64,000 nt of DNA from Liquidambar formosana (lineage: Eukaryota; Streptophyta; Magnoliopsida; Saxifragales; Altingiaceae). Position 1 is the first letter of the stretch. Each line of letters opens with the position of its first letter. The notes beneath the pieces are model-generated. The model was not told where the DNA came from and made no database searches. It was given only the letters and a program-made list of their open reading frames with translations. Below, one piece after another: positions 11,263 to 21,000 of the stretch. The stretch lies in the NCBI GenBank assembly GCA_039720395.1, contig CM077828.1:26764717-26828716 (forward strand). The letters run 5' to 3'. Position numbers and translations under genes: made by a program.

Positions 11263-12429
11263 GGGGTAAGTTACGAAGGTTATTTGAAAAAGCATGTACA
11301 GTAGATATATTTATGAACATGGGCTCACTCTACTCTTTCTTTCTTTCTTTTATTTTCTTTTTTTTTTTTTTTTTTTTTTTAAATTTGGCTTATAGGAGGC
11401 ACTTGGTTCTAAAAAAGTAAGAAAAATGAATTTCAAGTAGAGTTCATTGATATAATGATATCATTTATATTATTATATAATTAAATATCAGAAGTGCCTC
11501 ATTTAAAATTTTGGTCTTACGCCTCAATATGTATCAAGTTGGCTCTGATCGATTTTCACTGAATTCGTGTCGTCGGTGTAGCTTGAAAAGGACAGTTTAT
11601 GGTCGTTAGCATTCGAGTCATAGCTGGTGAATCGGAGATGAGGAACGTTTACAAGTGGGTCATAGTTCTTGAACTCGCCGGACCCACCGGTTGCACCCGA
11701 ACCGTAATTGGTGAAGGTCCCGTTGGCTACATTGGCATCATGGGCATAGTTTGTGAATGTCTCGTCATGGCCAGTCGAGTCTCTGCTGTAGCGAGTGAAC
11801 AAGTCATTGGGTATGTTAATCCCGTCCGAGTAGTTCTTGAACGAGTTAACCCCACCGAGTCGAGAAGTTCCATAGGTTGTAAAGCGTTTATTGGAATAAA
11901 CTGCAAAGTTGGCGTCTTTTTCGGGCATTTCCAATGTGGGTAGCGAGTCAAAAAGGCAGAACAAGTTGGCGGACGAACAGAAGGATTCAAGGTGAGAAGA
12001 GAGAGCATTTTGGGTGGCGAGTTTGGTGAGAGTTGCATAGCCGATGGCGTTTAGTGGGGAAGCTTTGGAGAAGAGGAAAGATGGCTTGGGAAGGTTGTTG
12101 GAGATGTGTTTGTTCCAATAGCGAATTAGAGAAGCTTTAGCCGTAAATGGGCTATCTCTGGATGGCGACTTTCTTGTATTTTCACCCAGCCCGGTGAAAC
12201 AAGCCTGCATTCGTATAACAAGAAAATCATCTGTGCAGTGTCTCACTGGTGATCTATAAATTTATGTGCCTATTATAAGGAAGGGTCAAGTGGAGAAGAT
12301 GTTGAAAGCTTAGGCATAATGCATTGTAGTAGAGCAGAAAAACAAAGATGAAAGGAGAGTCCTTACATTGAAAGATGAGAGCACTAAAGACAAGAAGAAA
12401 ATGCCCTTGAGCCTGGGTCCTCTATACAT
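9972..12429 (-). pseudogene. PG1beta-like BURP gene, copy 1, damaged splice donor
   Basis: This is a polygalacturonase-1 non-catalytic beta-subunit-like gene. Proteins of this family are secreted cell-wall proteins that bind polygalacturonase and affect pectin breakdown. Exon 1 is 12367-12429 (start and hydrophobic signal peptide, 21 codons), intron 1 is 12205-12366, the exon 2 region is 11559-12204, and the exon 3 region is 9972-11158. Exons 2-3 hold many 14-residue FxxY repeats; exon 3 ends in a complete BURP domain with the pattern CHx10CHx27CHx25CH. The family and copy 2 both need exon 2 to join exon 3 in phase 1. Here the donor reads CAG-TGAAAA instead of CAG-GTCAAAA, one base short. Splicing at the remaining GT shifts the frame and stops after about 26 codons, while retaining the intron stops after about 12. 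An in-frame rescue would need a weak upstream acceptor (GAG before CCACCTCG), adding five residues. A hAT element sits 367 bp upstream. Apart from the donor the exons look intact, so the damage is recent. Confidence 0.85.
11159..11558 (-). other. BURP copy 1 intron 2 with broken donor
   Basis: This is the 400-bp intron-equivalent between the FxxY-repeat exon and the BURP exon. The acceptor TCTGCAG-GTGATG is intact; the donor has lost GT at the proper phase (TG at 11558-11557). The intron carries two long poly-T (plus strand) runs at about 11231-11262 and 11359-11380, both of different length in copy 2. Confidence 0.8.
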
Positions 12430-12441
12430 TTTCTCCAACAA

Positions 12442-12486
<45 letters not shown>

Positions 12487-12788
12487 GTTTGTCTTGGATG
12501 AAATGTAGGCAAGACAAAGAATGAATGGTACTTTATTCTTCTTTTTCTTTTGCCAAGTTTTGCTTTGGAAAGTAAGTATGCCGGATTAATTTGCATAGGG
12601 AGAGAGCGCAAATCTGTGGTTATTGTTCGGTAACTCACTGTCTACCAAAAGGGCAAAAGGGAAACTGACTGTGTGTCTCTTGAGAGAGACAGAGAGAGGA
12701 AGAGATGCCCCTAACGAATCTAATAGAGGATTTCCACTTTAATACACCAGGACTGGACGTTCACTACCTGCCCAAGGCTTGCTATTTC
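12430..12788 (-). promoter_or_regulatory. BURP copy 1 leader/promoter with CT repeat
   Basis: This is the region immediately upstream of the start codon. A (GA)n tract at 12441-12484 (CT-repeat in the sense strand) lies 12 bases before the ATG and is shorter in copy 2 (58307-58337). CT-rich tracts are common in plant 5' leaders and core promoters. No clear TATA box is seen. The hAT element at 12797 separates this proximal part from the more distal promoter that copy 2 retains. Confidence 0.4.
12441..12484. repeat. (GA)n microsatellite in BURP copy 1 leader
   Basis: About 44 bases of nearly pure GA, ending 12 bases before the start codon; the copy 2 equivalent (58307-58337) is about 31 bases. 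Confidence 0.9.
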
Positions 12789-12796
12789 AAGCATTA

Positions 12797-14071
12797 CTGT
12801 AGGAATGGCAATGGGTCGGGTAGGATGCTATCCCATGCCCGACCCTACACTTGAACTACTTTGCCCATGCCCGACCCTATACCCGATGGGTAAGGAGAAC
12901 TGGAATCCATCCCCGATCCGTCCTTTACTTAGGGCACCCATGCCCGACCCGCCCATGCCCGACTGCCTTGCCACAACAATTTTTTCCCCAAAAATTCATG
13001 TTTTTTTGACACTGGTGTAGACTCAGTCCCCTCCCCTCCCCTGTTATTCTGCAAAAAATGAAAAAAAAAAAATATCTATATATATATATATATAGCAAAT
13101 AGCAATTATTCTGCCAAAATTTAAAATAAATAACCAATAGCAACAGTGTGTAATGGACTTGGATTCTCTCCATAGTCCATTCCATAATCCTTTACTTCTC
13201 TGTCTATTATTTCAGAGACATTAACATGAATTGTTGTTAAGGTCAATGGAAACAAAATTACATGAAGGGAAACTGAATAATAATGAACACAAAATTTAGC
13301 AATATCATCGTAAAATCAAACACAAACACCAAGTAATGCAGAACCCAAATCTTATATACATTAAGAGAGAGAATGAAAGTGTCTTTTGAGAGAAAGAGAG
13401 AGGGAACACGAAGAATGGTGGCTGACCATGTAGATTTGACGTAGATCCGCCGTACACGTGAGTGCGTGACCATAGACATAGATCTAGAATTTTGGATATA
13501 TAGATCTGGGTTGATCGAGTGACGGAGTGAGGCTGAGGCACTGAGGCGATGAAGATGATTCGCTGAGGCACTGAGGCGGTGACGATGAAGCCGTAAGGGT
13601 AGGGAGTGACCGAGTGAGGCTGTGTTGTTGAGGCGGTGATGGTGAGTCGTCGAGGCAGTGACGGTGAGTCGTTGAGGTGATGAGTCGCCGAGGTAGTGTT
13701 GAGGCCGTAACGGTAAGGATGAAGCGGCGAAGAGATGGTGAGGGTGAGCGTCAGCGTGACTGGGTGAGGGTGAGGTTGTGAGGGCGAGGGAGGCGGCAGA
13801 GAAAATGTTGAGTTTGAGAAAGTGTCTAGGGTTTGTAATGTATGTTAAGAGTGTATATATATAGGGGGTGAAATTGTAAAATCACAATTGTGGCGGGTCG
13901 GGTCGGGTTATCGGGTTTTTTCCAATGAGATCCATGCCCGACCCGTACCCGAAATAATTTTTAAAATTTTGCCCATACCCGACCCGATACCCGAAATTTT
14001 TTTAAAAAATCCACCTATATGGGTATGGATCGAGTCGGGACCCTATGGATCGGGTTGAAATTGCCATCTCT
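12797..14071. mobile_element. Non-autonomous hAT transposon in BURP copy 1 promoter
   Basis: The 1275-bp element has short imperfect inverted ends (TAGGAATGGCAAT near the left end, TAGAGATGGCAAT on the reverse strand at the right) and an exact 8-bp target duplication AAGCATTA (12789-12796 and 14072-14079). An 8-bp duplication with TAGRGATGGCAA-type ends indicates the hAT superfamily. Copy 2 has the unoccupied site with one AAGCATTA at 58642-58649. Subterminal regions carry many GGGTCGGG/CCCGACCC repeats; the middle (13500-13800) is purine-rich with GAGGC/GTGA repeats. No transposase is encoded. Confidence 0.92.
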
Positions 14072-14079
14072 AAGCATTA

Positions 14080-15609
14080 GGGCCCACCAAGAAATGCTGG
14101 GTTCCATCTTAAACAGCCAGTTCCGGATTAAATATTGGACGTCCGTTGCCGGAGACCGGACCCCCTAGTGGATTTCATCACATTTTAAAATCAAATTACC
14201 ACCAAATATGATAAATTTAGCACAAAATGTGATCAAATCCACTTAGGGATTTAGTACCCGGAGATACCATAGAAAGACCTATTAACACAATCAACATGCT
14301 TTCCAATTCCAATGATCAATATATACATATTGTATTGATATGAAGATCTATTGTTTGTCATAGTGACTAATTAATTATTGTCTAGTCAAAACATATATCA
14401 TGTGGTAAAAGAAATATTAATAAAAATAATAGTAACACTGTCATTCTAGGGGAGTGGGGTTTGTAATGGTTGGTAGACAAGATAACTGTGGTGGCCAAAG
14501 ATAGGGTTAGGAAATCAAAACCACAATGCAAATAATGTAGTTGATAAATGTAGATTAAGTGGGTCATTTCACAGAACCACATTGTTATGTCTCTAAATAA
14601 AGTGTTGAAAACAAGCATCAGAGTTGCACCATTTAGCAGATCGATTCCAATAGGACACGAATATCAAAGGAGCAAGCAGGTTGGCTGAGGACAAAAATGA
14701 TGTAGAAATTCATGGGTTTGTTGACATCTCGAGCTTCTAAGTAATACAATACTACCGAGTACCGACCCTGAGATGCTTTGTTTTTGACTCCATATATTAG
14801 AATCCTATTAGGTGTTTCTGTGTCCACAAGCCCCTATTACCTAGGAGGTTTCCCACACGTTATGGTCCACTAGTTGTAATAAGCAGAGATCCTCAACAAT
14901 TACATTTCCTACAAATCATGCAGTTGCTCTCTCAGTCTCGGAGCTAGTCCCCTCAGCCCTTTCAAATTAGAGAGTATTTGTCTTAACCAGTTAGGGCTCT
15001 TATAGGCCTCTTAACGGAAATTAAAACATTATAGTGTGTTTTACATGGTATTGAAGGCACAAATTCATCATCTATCTTAAATGAAATTATTTTTAAAAAT
15101 CATAGCCATCATTATAGCTAATGTTATAAATCAATTTTTAAAAATCCATAAAATGTCATTATATTGAATTTCTACTTTGCTTTTATTAGAGATGACAAAA
15201 AGGGTCTGGTGTTGTTAATGAGCTAATTAAGATGAGTTGAATAGTGTGGGCTACTCCAGTTTGGCCCGATGAATTAACAATTGAGTCTAAAAGAAAGGCT
15301 TGAGTTTGGTTTCTTTAGATAATACGGAGCTCAAACATGCTTTTAATCAAGACAATCTCAAGTCAAGCTTCATTAGTATTGTTGAATTAAAATATCAATG
15401 AGGTTTATCCATGCACAAATGGTGTAGATACTACCCGATTTGGCTGGTACTTTCACATCCAAAAGTTGCAAACTTCTTGCTTCAAAATTGCAGAAAGCTG
15501 ATGTGGGGGTGGGTGGGGAACACTTAACTGTCTTTAAATCATGGTTTCATGTTGTGTATTGGGATTTCATGCAGCATTTGGAGAATGAAATGTCAGGATC
15601 TAGCATCAA
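14080..15609. other. Gene-free stretch
   Basis: No supported coding region. The sequence is nearly identical to copy 2 (58650-60180). Short open frames on the minus strand near 14382-14827 have no family resemblance and are conserved only through recent duplication. Confidence 0.45.
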
Positions 15610-15804
15610 GTGATAGTAGCACAAGAAGAGGCAATGAGAACAGAGCAACAACCGGATGAAAAGACTGAAGCAGTGGCCATGGATGTGCTATGGAAAATGT
15701 TTGGGAATAACATCCCAATGCCAGAAGCCATACATGTCCCCAGGTGGTAATCCATCTGGTTCTTCAATGGTACCTTCTCAAATTAGCCGATTAAGTATGA
15801 CCAG
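15610..15804 (+). pseudogene. Polyamine oxidase exon relic (copy 1)
   Basis: In a single frame of 65 codons the translation runs from VIVAQEEAMRTEQQ through VLWKMFGNNIP and IHVPRW to WFFNGTFSN and PIKYDQ. This resembles the C-terminal FAD-domain segment of plant polyamine oxidases (R-K-M-F-G-x-D-I-P ... V-P-R-W-W ... F-x-G-S/T-Y/F-S-N). Stop codons replace the residue after VPRW and the residue after TFSN. No further polyamine oxidase sequence is visible on either side, so this is an orphan fragment. It is also present in copy 2 with one additional stop. Confidence 0.65.
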
Positions 15805-17815
15805 CGCCACCACAAAAAATTAATTGTGAGCAATGGCAAAGAAGTACTAATTCGACAACACTCTGTTTATTTTACTAATACGAGAAATTCCAGTTTATCA
15901 TGAAGTTTTTTTTTTTTTTTTTTGGGTCAAACTAGTTTATTATAGTTGTAGTCGAATGGCAACTTGTTGCCATTAGGTGACGAGCCGTGCCAATCTTACC
16001 TTCTAAGTTCTATCAAAAGAACGGTGCAATCTAAATTTGACCTATTATGCAGAACAAGGCAACCAAACTAGAAGACTAATACCCGGATTATTTTGTCACA
16101 AATAGGAACCAATATCCACTTTACTTTACAGGGGAGCACACCAATTCCAAATACTTAGGCCCCATTTTCATTAAGTAATCAAGATCGATTCCTAGGGTTT
16201 GAATTTTTGGCCTCTTTTTTTTCTCCTTTTTCTTTTTGAAAATTTTTCCTCATCTTAATGATTTCAATTATTGGAGATTAAGTAAGTAGATGCCACATGG
16301 TATACCAGTTTGTGCATCAAAGTATTTTGAGGCTAATGAGCCACGTTTAGGCATGCAGGAAGTTTGAGGAGACCACTCGACATCAAGTGCAAAGAATGCT
16401 AGAATTTGACACCACACAGTGAATATAGAATTGAAAGAAGGAAATTCAAGGAAAAAATGTAAAATGACATGGAAAATATTACGACTGTCGCAGTATGGAT
16501 AAAGAAAGACAAATCTTAACATACAAACATGCATACAGCAATTTTTATTAATGTAAATAAAAGAAAACAAATCTAGATACACGAATATGCATACAATGCT
16601 ATCATCATAAGCATTACAACATGGATAAAAGAAAACAAATCCAGATACACAACTATGCATACAATATGCTATCGTCATAAGCATTACAACATGGATAAAA
16701 GAAAACAAGTCTCAATGCATGAGCATGCAATTTAACAAATATGCACGTTGTGCACTTTAAGGTGCTTACCTTAGCTTACAGAAAACATGGAGCAAATCAC
16801 ATCAAACCACGAATGAAAGATAGTAGGAACAAAGAACTGAGTTTTTTCTTTTGTCCTTTTTTTTTTTTTTTTTTTTTTTTTTGGGGGGGGGGGGGGGTGG
16901 GGGTGCTAAGGGCTCATCACCAACAACTACTTCTCCAGTTCTTCTACATGCTACACAGAGGGATGGCCATGTTTTGCCATCATAAATTGCACATCAACCT
17001 TTTCTACTGAGCTGGACTTCCCTGAAAGGCACAGTGTTGATGGTAAGACACGTATAATTAACTCATCTGTAGTCCAAATATTAAAAAGAGATTACTAATC
17101 AGAATCAAATTAAAGCATATGTGATGCTATCTATAGTAATTAATTCCACTCAATAGAGAGATCAGTTAAATTACTACAACCAACCCTACTATGAATTCTT
17201 ATTTAGGGATTACTTAATATTACTTTATAATTTGTTGAAAGACTCATAATGTGTAACCCAATCAAAATAAATTAAATTAAATTAATGACAATGTGACGGT
17301 AGTTGGCACGCGTAAAGCATTTCATTCTATTTTTAATTGGAAGTTGGCTCATGGAAAGTGCTCTTTGCAAATTAGTAGTGCACTAGATCTACAATTGATA
17401 CACTAATGCTAAGGTCATGATTTGCATTATAAGCTATGGGGATTTGGCTACTGCCCAAGTGATTTATCTATCTTTGGGTCTCATTCAATCCAGTGAAAAA
17501 TATGTGATGTCTAAAACAACCAAGATCAGTCCAAATTTGTCTGAATTGCAAGGGAGCCGAGTTGAGCCAATTAAGCTTGAGCCTACCTACAACGTAATGA
17601 GCTTGAGTTTATGCGAAGATCACAAATTCCATAAGCATATATAGAGTTTAAACGATGAATTTCTACTCGATAGCATATAAACATTTATGAAATATTTCCA
17701 CATATCTTTACTGCTTTTACCTAGGAGAGGGGTTAACTATCATGGATGCAGGGGTTTATGTCATTTGGTTAAATAATTGGAACAAACTCACCTTGGTATT
17801 CGTCTCATCTAGTAT
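15805..17815. other. Gene-free stretch 3' of the NLR gene
   Basis: No gene is supported. It contains poly-T at 15907-15923, the minisatellite at 16497-16710, a T-run and G-run at 16857-16897, and a segment (16770-17380) of which an older diverged copy lies at 34460-35020. Confidence 0.5.
16497..16710. repeat. About 70-bp minisatellite, three or more units
   Basis: Units begin around GGATAAA-AGAAAACAAATC at 16551, 16619 and 16689, with a worn unit from 16497; spacings are about 68-70 bp. Each unit contains ATACACxAxTATGCATACAAT. Copy 2 has the same array at about 61130-61350 with small length changes. Confidence 0.75.
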
Positions 17816-18019
17816 TTAGTTCTCATGGTCATCATCATTGTTATCCAAATGCTCTTCATGCCCAACTTCTTGATTGACCTCCGATTCCTTGACCAAATGC
17901 TCTTCTTGCTCAATTTCTTGATTGACCTCCGATTCCTCTTCTTGCACAATTTCTTGATTGACCTCCGATTCGTTGACTAAATGCTCTTCTTGCCCAATTT
18001 CTTGATTGACCTCCAATTT
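17816..18019 (-). CDS. NLR exon 5: acidic 16-residue repeat tail
   Basis: This terminal exon begins after acceptor TGTTTAG and encodes 67 residues plus stop. It is made of four copies of a unit close to SEVNQEIxQEEHLVxE, spaced 48, 36 and 48 bases (in-frame, so the second unit is four residues shorter), then DNNDDDHEN. It is strongly acidic and has no recognised domain. The in-frame repeat spacing favours a coding history. Joining exon 4 (…ERERK) to it is in phase. Copy 2 is truncated by a 4-bp insertion. Confidence 0.6.
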   Translation of the reverse strand, partial: KLEVNQEIGQEEHLVNESEVNQEIVQEEESEVNQEIEQEEHLVKESEVNQEVGHEEHLDNNDDDHEN

Positions 18020-21000
18020 CTAAACAGCATAAAATAAGAATAAGCTTAATGAAATCAAAAGATGTCATCCTATTACCATTTGCAACGGTGCAACAATGAG
18101 AAAAAATAACTAATGATATAAATAGTGAGGAGGTCTCATCTCGTTGCATGCACCTTGGTTTTGTGATGTTAGTGTGATTGTGTAACCCTTATGATCACCT
18201 CTAAATGGAATTCCTTCTGCCTCCAATTAAGCCTCACCCCAACATTGTCCAATATTACAAGAACCATCGTTTTGATTAGTCTCACATAACTTACGTGTCG
18301 CATTCAATTTACCCCCAAAACAACACTCAAAAAAAAGAAAAAGGAAAAAAAAAAAGAAGCAATATTACGCTCATCCAAGTGAACAATTAATATGAATAAC
18401 TTTATGAACAGAAAGTAATTTTATTTTAACATAAAGTAATTTTTGGTCATTAGAACATTAGACTATTAATTTGATACCAAAATTGAAACTACAATGATTG
18501 GTCATTGGTGGTTGCTTATTTCTACTCTAGTAAATATTGCTTAACATTGCTAATTGAATGCAAAAATAAACATCATAAAAAAAGGGGTAAAAATGCTGAA
18601 AGAAGTTCAAATTAAAATTATGAATCTAAAAAGGTGGGTATGGGATAGAGCAAGGCATTAAAGAGCGCCATGGCATACGGTAGTTATAGTAGAAAGATGA
18701 AGAAGAGAACGGTTGAGAGAGTAAATAATTACTGTTTATTTACTATTGAGAGTCAAAGACATACCTTTCTTTCTCTTTCGAAGAGCTCTTGTATGGTGTT
18801 ATTAAGGTCTCCCATCCAAACACCCTTTACTTCCTGTAGCTTTGGTGTGCTCGGTTTTCCCAAAGAGAAAGCCTTCATTTTAGGGCAATTATGGACATGC
18901 ACTTTCTCTAGCAATGGCAAGTCAAAAGCATAAGGACTCTGGCAGAAGCTTGTGAGGTTTGGTAGAGAATAAAGACGCAAACTTTTTAATTGAGGGATCA
19001 CGATTTTATTCGTTCTGTCAGCTTCTTCGTTCTCTCCCTTCACTACTATTTCTTCCATCATTTCGCAATGTCTTATAGTTAGTTCTTCAAGGTGCACAAG
19101 AGCTTCGACCATGGAAGGAGAGAATAAATTTCTCAAATTGCCGCAGGACCAAACATGTAGCGATTTTAGGTTTGGAAAGAGGCAGGTAGGAAATAAAATC
19201 TGCAAACCCATAGAGGAATTGTGTTAATTTCAAAATTGATTACGGATCGAGTAGATAAAAATAACATAATTTATATTCGTGGAGTGGAGTGGCTAATTTT
19301 CTTATCTTCCCCTCTGTTTACTTAAATTGTGAAGTTCATACCTTTTCATTGAACAGATGTTTCAATTTAGGAAGATCGTCCAACTGCAAATTCTTCAGCA
19401 TAGGGAGCAGCACCGCATCTCTTTCCTCAAATACCTCTACCAGCGAGGCACAATCTCCTATCGTGAGCTTTTCTAGTTTTTGTAAGCCTGGCAGCCAATT
19501 CGAAGGGACAGCCAACAGTTGGTTACATTTTATCACACGGATCTTTCTTAGGTTACAAAAGGAGTGGGCTAGCAGTTGGCCATCGAGTATCCCTTCCACG
19601 TTGTCCTCACCCTCGAGTGTCAATACCTCCAAGCTTGGGAATATGATTTGCTGCCAACAAACCCAATTCTAGTAAGATGATTAAGTGACGTCTATATGTG
19701 TGCGTATGCACCAATTAACAAGTCTCATTTAATATGAATAAAATAATGGAAGTTGCCTATGTCTTTTGGTGCATGCGTCATATCACTAGTCCACTGGTCA
19801 AAATATTGTGACATTTAAGTTTTGAAAAAATTAAGTTATTTTCCAAACAATCAAGGACGAAGCCAATAAATGTTAAGGGGGCAACTGCCTTCTAGCAATT
19901 TTCCCCCGTGTATTTTATACCTTGAGTTTTTTAAAAGGTTTTAGATTTGCCAGCCCTTAATACGCATCCAGTTTTTCATTATTATTTTTCTTTATTTTGC
20001 AATTTCATTAAAACTCAATTAGATGCCAAGATTCCTTTGCAAATTGAAATGTTCCGAGTTCATCCTGAATGACTGTGATCATAGAATATATATATATAAA
20101 GGCAAAATAAAGAAATCTTGTTGGGCAAATGTAGTTTGGATCTCAAGTGATGTGGGTACCTGTTCATGAACTTCTTCATGGGATCTCACAGTGATTGTCT
20201 TTTGATTTCCTATGCCTTGAAATGTTGGAATGAGTACCTTCGTACTACTCTTGTCGATGGTCAGCTCTTTCAAGACGGGCCATTCGAAAGTGTAAGGTTT
20301 AGCGCCAAAATTTATGAGGTCTGGTAGACTTTTTAGATGAAGTTGGTTTAGTTGAGGAAACACGATGACTTTTGTTGCCTCTTCATTTTCTTCTCCGCCT
20401 TCCTGGTCTTTGCCAACAATTTCCACTATGGCACAATTGCTAACCCATAGTTTTTCAAGTTTCACAAGAAGTTTAGCTATGGAAGGGGTGAATATATATT
20501 TTAAACTTTGACAGTCTTCAACTTCTAGCCATTGTAGGTTTTGAAAGCCTTGAATTCCCGGGGTGCCCATCTTCCATAAATGAGTCAACTTGGGTAGAGA
20601 TTTTAACTCCAAATTTGTCAAATGAGTGAGTGCTAAATCTGCATGTCCTTCCTCAATATTCTGTTGAGCAAATTAGTGGATTTTGTAAAATAAATATTTT
20701 ATTTAAGCACAAGTTCAATAGGATAATACACAAATAAATTAATAATCACGATTAATGAAAATTAATACTAGAAATATTTAACTAAAATAAAATTTATTTT
20801 TTTTTAAAAAACTTGTTAGTAGGAAGACGTGTGTGATCACACTGTCCTAAAGGAATTATCGCCTCCCTACATCAAGATCTAAGGAACGATTAGCTATTAT
20901 CTTCTACCAATATATCAAGATACAACCTCAAAGCTCTCAGCTATTATCTTCTACCAATACGTCCACTAAAAGACAATGTGAACCCATCAACGATCAAGTT

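Larger units (their letters stand above)
1..19373. repeat. Segmental tandem duplication, copy 1
   Basis: This block aligns collinearly and in the same orientation with 45774-64000. Homology is present from base 1, so the left breakpoint lies outside the window; position 19373 corresponds to the window end in copy 2. By eye the noncoding parts differ by only a few percent, with small indels and poly-A length changes. Larger differences are a hAT element present only here (12797-14071), a roughly 233-bp block present only in copy 2 (48834-49066), and a 54-bp internal tandem duplication present only here (8524-8631). The repeat period is 45,773 bp. Confidence 0.97.

Noticed and set aside
13305..13571. 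Minus-strand frame inside the hAT element as a possible transposase
   Set aside because: Too short, low complexity and without hAT dimerisation or DDE features; the element is non-autonomous.
16268..16708. 146-codon minus-strand frame with hydrophobic repeats
   Set aside because: It is a translation of the 70-bp minisatellite; frames and repeat number change in copy 2.
17867..18013. CRISPR-like array (four regular TTCTTGATTGACCTCC repeats)
   Set aside because: Spacings are in-frame parts of a coding tandem repeat in a plant NLR, and spacers are near-identical to one another.
19852..19980. MITE in NLR intron 2 suggested by CAAGGACGAAGCC
   Set aside because: Only one end resembles a hAT terminus; no matching opposite end or duplication.
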